In this document: piece by piece, positions 5,585 through 8,189 of the stretch
How positions within the stretch are numbered: the first letter of the stretch is position 1
How the letters are laid out: each line of letters starts with the position of its first letter
NCBI GenBank assembly: GCA_947177315.1
Contig: CAMWTX010000064.1
Coordinates: 1 to 8,189, forward strand
Source: an uncultured Bacteroidales bacterium
GTDB taxonomy: Bacteria > Bacteroidota > Bacteroidia > Bacteroidales > P3
Direction: 5' to 3'
Length of the DNA stretch: 8,189 bases
Notes under the pieces: model-generated
Seen by the model: the letters and a program-made list of their open reading frames with translations, nothing else
Databases searched by the model: none
What the model was told of the DNA's origin: nothing
Program-made: the position numbers and the translations under genes

Positions 5585-7534
5585 ATGAACGAAATGACCA
5601 ATCAAAGCGGTGACATTCTGAACTTTGTGTTGCCCAAAGACCAGTCTTCCTACATCAAGGTGATTGGCGTGGGCGGCGGTGGCGGCAATGCGGTGAACCA
5701 CATGTACCGTGCCGGCATCAAAGGCGTTGACTTTATTGTGTGCAATACCGATGCCCAGGCCTTGGAAAGCAGCCCGGTTCCTGTAAAGATACATTTGGGC
5801 AAGGGTTTGGGTGCGGGCAACGTGCCGGAAGTGGCCAGGTCCGCCGCCGAAGAAAAGCACGAAGAAATCAAGGATAAGATAAAGGATGCCCGTATGTTGT
5901 TCATTGCCGCCGGTATGGGTGGCGGAACGGGAACGGGCGCGGCTCCCGTGGTGGCTTCCATCGCCAAGGAAATCGAACTGGTGGGCGATGAGGTAACCAG
6001 CATCCTTACGGTGGCTATCGTTACCACGCCTTTTACGTTCGAAGGCCGCAAGCGTATCGAACAGGCCAAACTGGGTATCGCCGAACTGCGCAAGCACGTG
6101 GATGCCATTTTGGTAATCAACAACGACAAATTGCGTGAATTCGGAAAGATGACCCTCAACGAAGCCTTTGCCATGGCGGACAACGTGTTGACCACGGCCG
6201 CCAAGGGTATTTCTGAAATCATCACCGTGCGTTCGTATGTTCAGATCGACTTTAAGGATGTGAACACGGTAATGCAGAACAGCGGTGTGGCTTTGATGGG
6301 CTTCGGTACGGCCAACGGCGAATCGCGCGCCAAAGACGCGGTTATGATGGCGATGGATTCTCCCTTGCTGAACGACAACAGCATTGAAGGGGCCAAGAAT
6401 ATGTTGCTCTATTTGGGTTACAGCCCCGAATCGCCCTTGTGTATGGACGAAATCGAAACCATTACCGGCTCCATTTTGGAAAAAGCCGGCGACGGTGTGG
6501 ATTTGATTTGGGGTGCCGGAGAAGACGATACCTTGGGCGGAAACCTGAACATTACGCTTATCGCCACCGGCTTCAACGAACGCAGGGCTTTGGGTGACCA
6601 CGAGGTAAAGCGCATTTCGCTGGACGAAAGTTTTGAGGATGCCAAGGCCGACAAGGCTGTTGCCCAACATCCCGCGCCCGTAGCCCCGGTGGTGCATACG
6701 GTGGCCGAAAAAGCCGCTCCCGTAGCGCAGGTGGTCGCTCCTGTGGCGCAAGCAACCGCTCCTGTGGAAATGGCTCCCGTAGTCCCCGTGGCGCAGGAAA
6801 CACCCGCCGCTCCCGCCAAACAACGGCAGGTGGCTGTTTTGGATTTGGATATGGAATCCACCGCAGAACCTGTTTTCCAAGAAGAAAAACCTTTCCTCGA
6901 TTTTGCTTTGCCCAAGCCTGCTGCCGAAGAAACGGCACCGGTGGCCAAGCAGGAAACGGTATCGGGTGCGGTGGCCGAAGAAGCCGACGATTGGTTCAAC
7001 CAAATCCACAACGCTTCGGTAGAAAAAGAAATGACCGTTGTTTCCGACAACAAGGTAAGCTTTAACGAGCCCGAAGTGGAAAACAGCGTGGAAGAAAGCG
7101 ATAACTACGGTATGCCGACCATGGTTTCCCAACCGCAGATGAAGCAGGAAGAAGACCTCTTTTCTTCCGTTGCCGCACCGATGGCCGAAAAACAGATGAA
7201 CGCCCCGGAAAAGGTGGTGGAACAAGCCCCTGCCGTGGCTGTGGCCGAACCCGTGGCGCAAGTGGCGCAGAAAAGCACGGTGGCGGACGGTCTGTTGCGT
7301 GGCCGTTGCGAAGCCACCGCTGAACGCATGCAGCGTCTGCGCGAGTTCTCGGGGCTTATCCGCACGCCGCAAGGTTTGCGCAAGATAGAAGAAGTTCCGG
7401 CGTATATGCGTCAGAATATCACGATAGACCCGGTGGTTCCCTCTTCCTTTTCGGAAGTGAACCGCAACACCATCGGCAAAGACGGAAGCGTGAATTACAA
7501 CACGCCTCCTTTCCTCACCGACCAGGCCGACTAA
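5585..7534 (+). CDS. ftsZ: FtsZ, tubulin-like cell division GTPase with long C-terminal linker
   Basis: FtsZ is the cytoplasmic GTPase that polymerises into the division ring. The core (about 22-335) has GVGGGGGNAVNHM (28-40), NTDAQAL (54-60) and the tubulin signature GGGTGTGAAPV (112-122). The T7 loop region QIDFKDVNTVM (220-230) keeps both catalytic Asp residues (222 and 225). The residue aligned with E. coli Asn207 is Gln220. At 649 residues it is far longer than the roughly 380-residue classical protein; the extra length is a low-complexity Ala/Pro/Val/Glu linker (about 350-565). After it come a conserved-looking block (about 578-612) containing EEVPAYMRQ (602-610) and the final tail PPFLTDQAD (641-649). 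EVPAYMR resembles the usual FtsA-binding peptide but lies about 40 residues before the end. The start at 5585 has an A-rich leader; ATG 5594 is an alternative. It lies 128 bases after ftsA and probably has its own promoter. Confidence 0.98.
   Translation: MNEMTNQSGDILNFVLPKDQSSYIKVIGVGGGGGNAVNHMYRAGIKGVDFIVCNTDAQALESSPVPVKIHLGKGLGAGNVPEVARSAAEEKHEEIKDKIKDARMLFIAAGMGGGTGTGAAPVVASIAKEIELVGDEVTSILTVAIVTTPFTFEGRKRIEQAKLGIAELRKHVDAILVINNDKLREFGKMTLNEAFAMADNVLTTAAKGISEIITVRSYVQIDFKDVNTVMQNSGVALMGFGTANGESRAKDAVMMAMDSPLLNDNSIEGAKNMLLYLGYSPESPLCMDEIETITGSILEKAGDGVDLIWGAGEDDTLGGNLNITLIATGFNERRALGDHEVKRISLDESFEDAKADKAVAQHPAPVAPVVHTVAEKAAPVAQVVAPVAQATAPVEMAPVVPVAQETPAAPAKQRQVAVLDLDMESTAEPVFQEEKPFLDFALPKPAAEETAPVAKQETVSGAVAEEADDWFNQIHNASVEKEMTVVSDNKVSFNEPEVENSVEESDNYGMPTMVSQPQMKQEEDLFSSVAAPMAEKQMNAPEKVVEQAPAVAVAEPVAQVAQKSTVADGLLRGRCEATAERMQRLREFSGLIRTPQGLRKIEEVPAYMRQNITIDPVVPSSFSEVNRNTIGKDGSVNYNTPPFLTDQAD
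6716..6796 (+). repeat. Degenerate APVAQ repeat in the FtsZ linker
   Basis: The DNA encodes FtsZ residues 378-404, which read as imperfect copies of a short unit: APVAQ, APVAQ, APVEM, APVVPVAQ. The related codon runs GCTCCCGTAGCGCAG and GCTCCTGTGGCGCAA show the copies are similar at the DNA level too. This suggests growth of the linker by local duplication. A weaker related string, EPVAQVAQ, recurs at residues 555-562. Confidence 0.6.
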
Positions 7535-7551
7535 ACCTCGGCGAACCGGAT

Positions 7552-7590
7552 AAAAGAAAAATCCCGTGGAGTTTTCCACGGGATTTTTTT
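7552..7590. terminator. Bidirectional terminator between ftsZ and rpoD
   Basis: ATCCCGTGGA (7561-7570) pairs perfectly with TCCACGGGAT (7575-7584) around the loop GTTT. The A-rich left flank (AAAAGAAAAA, 7552-7561) and the T-run on the right (7584-7590) extend the stem. They also give a U-tract to transcripts from either direction. It starts 17 bases after the ftsZ stop and lies about 44 bases beyond the stop of the convergent sigma factor gene, so it can serve both. Confidence 0.9.
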
Positions 7591-7633
7591 ATGGTCTTGA
7601 AGAGCCTTTGCTGCCGATAGGCGAACAAGCGGC

Positions 7634-8189
7634 TTATTCTCCCAAAAACGTCTTGAGGTGTTTGCTGCGGGAAGAGTTCTTGAGGCGGCGGATGGCCTTT
7701 TCCTTGATTTGGCGCACCCTTTCGCGGGTAAGGTCGAACTTGGCGGCGATTTCATCGAGCGTGAGCCCGTGATGGCCTCCGATGCCGTAGAACAGGTTGA
7801 TTACATCGCGTTCCTTATCGGTAAGCGTGGCCAAGGCGCGTTCAATTTCGCGCGAAAGCGATTCCTTCATCAGCGACTGGTCGGTGGAAGGCGCGTCGTC
7901 CGAAACATAAACATCGATGAAGTTGGTTTCCTCATCCTGCACCAAAGGCGCGTCCATCGAGATATAGCGCGTGGTGATGTTCAGCACTTCGGCAATCTTT
8001 TCTTTCGGCATATCGAGGCTGGCGGCCAGTTCGTCGATAGAAGGCGGACGTTCGTATTTCTGTTCGAGTTTGGAAGATTCCTTCTTGATTTTATTGAGCG
8101 AACCCACCTGGTTCAGCGGCAGGCGCACGATACGCGACTGTTCCGCCAAGGCTTGCAGAATCGACTGGCGGATCCACCATACGGCATAC
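7634..8189 (-). CDS. rpoD: Primary sigma-70 factor, RpoD/SigA type (5' partial)
   Basis: This is the promoter-recognition subunit of RNA polymerase, encoded on the minus strand. The frame is open to the right edge, giving 184 C-terminal residues that begin YAVWWIRQSILQALAEQSR. This is the region 2.3/2.4 sequence typical of primary sigma factors, which contacts the -10 (here -7) element. Region 3 follows, with RIVRLPLNQVGSLNKI and PPSIDELAASLDMPKEKI. Region 4 has LTDKERDVINLFYGIGG and the helix-turn-helix LTLDEIAAKFDLTRERVRQI for the -33 element. The protein ends SKHLKTFLGE with TAA at 7634-7636. Bacteroidota primary sigma factors are about 285-290 residues and lack region 1.1, so roughly 100 residues are missing here. 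The apparent TTG start at 8149 is only an internal Leu codon. The gene is convergent with ftsZ; its promoter is outside the window. Confidence 0.96.
   Translation of the reverse strand, partial: YAVWWIRQSILQALAEQSRIVRLPLNQVGSLNKIKKESSKLEQKYERPPSIDELAASLDMPKEKIAEVLNITTRYISMDAPLVQDEETNFIDVYVSDDAPSTDQSLMKESLSREIERALATLTDKERDVINLFYGIGGHHGLTLDEIAAKFDLTRERVRQIKEKAIRRLKNSSRSKHLKTFLGE

Noticed and set aside
5564..5590. Resemblance to the TPP riboswitch core: CTGAGAAATACCCTTACGAA followed by AATGA, against the consensus CUGAGA..UACCC..GAACCUGA.
   Set aside because: The match is striking over about 25 bases, but the conserved GGGGUG partner strand upstream is absent, CC of the CCUGA block is AA, the downstream UAAUGCC..GGGA part is not seen, and the ftsZ ATG falls inside it. 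ftsZ is also not a thiamin gene. A covariance-model search with RF00059 on 5480-5700 scoring above threshold would reverse this.
5507..7579. Open frame of 690 codons on the minus strand opposite ftsZ.
   Set aside because: It is the antisense of a clear FtsZ, runs through the terminator hairpin at its start and is His/Gly/Arg/Phe-rich with no family resemblance.
7566..7772. 68-codon plus-strand frame after ftsZ.
   Set aside because: It starts inside the terminator hairpin and overlaps the 3' end of the sigma factor gene on the other strand, with no domain.
1..8189. Search for a new defence, mobile or biosynthetic system.
   Set aside because: All coding space is taken by seven recognised core genes with no insertion, transposase, integrase, tRNA or direct-repeat boundary. 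This is an ordinary conserved locus.

Overview
This window is the 3' half of a division and cell wall (dcw) cluster from a member of the Bacteroidota, most likely a Bacteroidales-like organism with a GC content above 50% by eye. Four things support this placement. The gene order is ftsW-murG-murC-ftsQ-ftsA-ftsZ, with no murB or ddl between murC and ftsQ. Most starts have A-rich leaders rather than Shine-Dalgarno sites. FtsZ ends in a lineage-type FLxDxxD tail. The flanking sigma-70 factor has the region 2.4 to 4 sequence typical of the Bacteroidota primary sigma factor. Genus cannot be set from sequence reading alone.

Layout: ftsW (5' end cut by the window edge, ends at 725), murG (732-1829), murC (1833-3212), ftsQ (3209-4015, ATGA overlap with murC) and ftsA (4050-5456) are tightly packed on the + strand and look like one transcription unit. 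The 128-base gap 5457-5584 is the main non-coding region. It holds a strong intrinsic terminator, an AT-rich 22-base inverted repeat and a plausible Bacteroidota-type promoter. ftsZ (5585-7534) follows and is unusually long (649 aa). A bidirectional terminator (about 7552-7590) separates it from a convergent primary sigma factor gene (rpoD, 7634 to beyond the right edge, - strand). No other gap exceeds 100 bases.

How the genes work together: MurC adds L-Ala to UDP-MurNAc in the cytoplasm. MurG adds GlcNAc to lipid I to make lipid II, and FtsW polymerises lipid II at the septum. FtsZ forms the GTP-driven ring, FtsA tethers it to the inner membrane, and FtsQ links the ring to the periplasmic synthase complex. 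The sigma factor is unrelated to division but is the protein that would read the promoter class proposed in front of ftsZ.

I see no mobile element, CRISPR array, RNA gene or undescribed multi-gene system. The points worth a second look are the ftsA-ftsZ regulatory gap, the FtsZ linker, tail and T7 loop, and a lone strong Shine-Dalgarno-like site in front of ftsQ.
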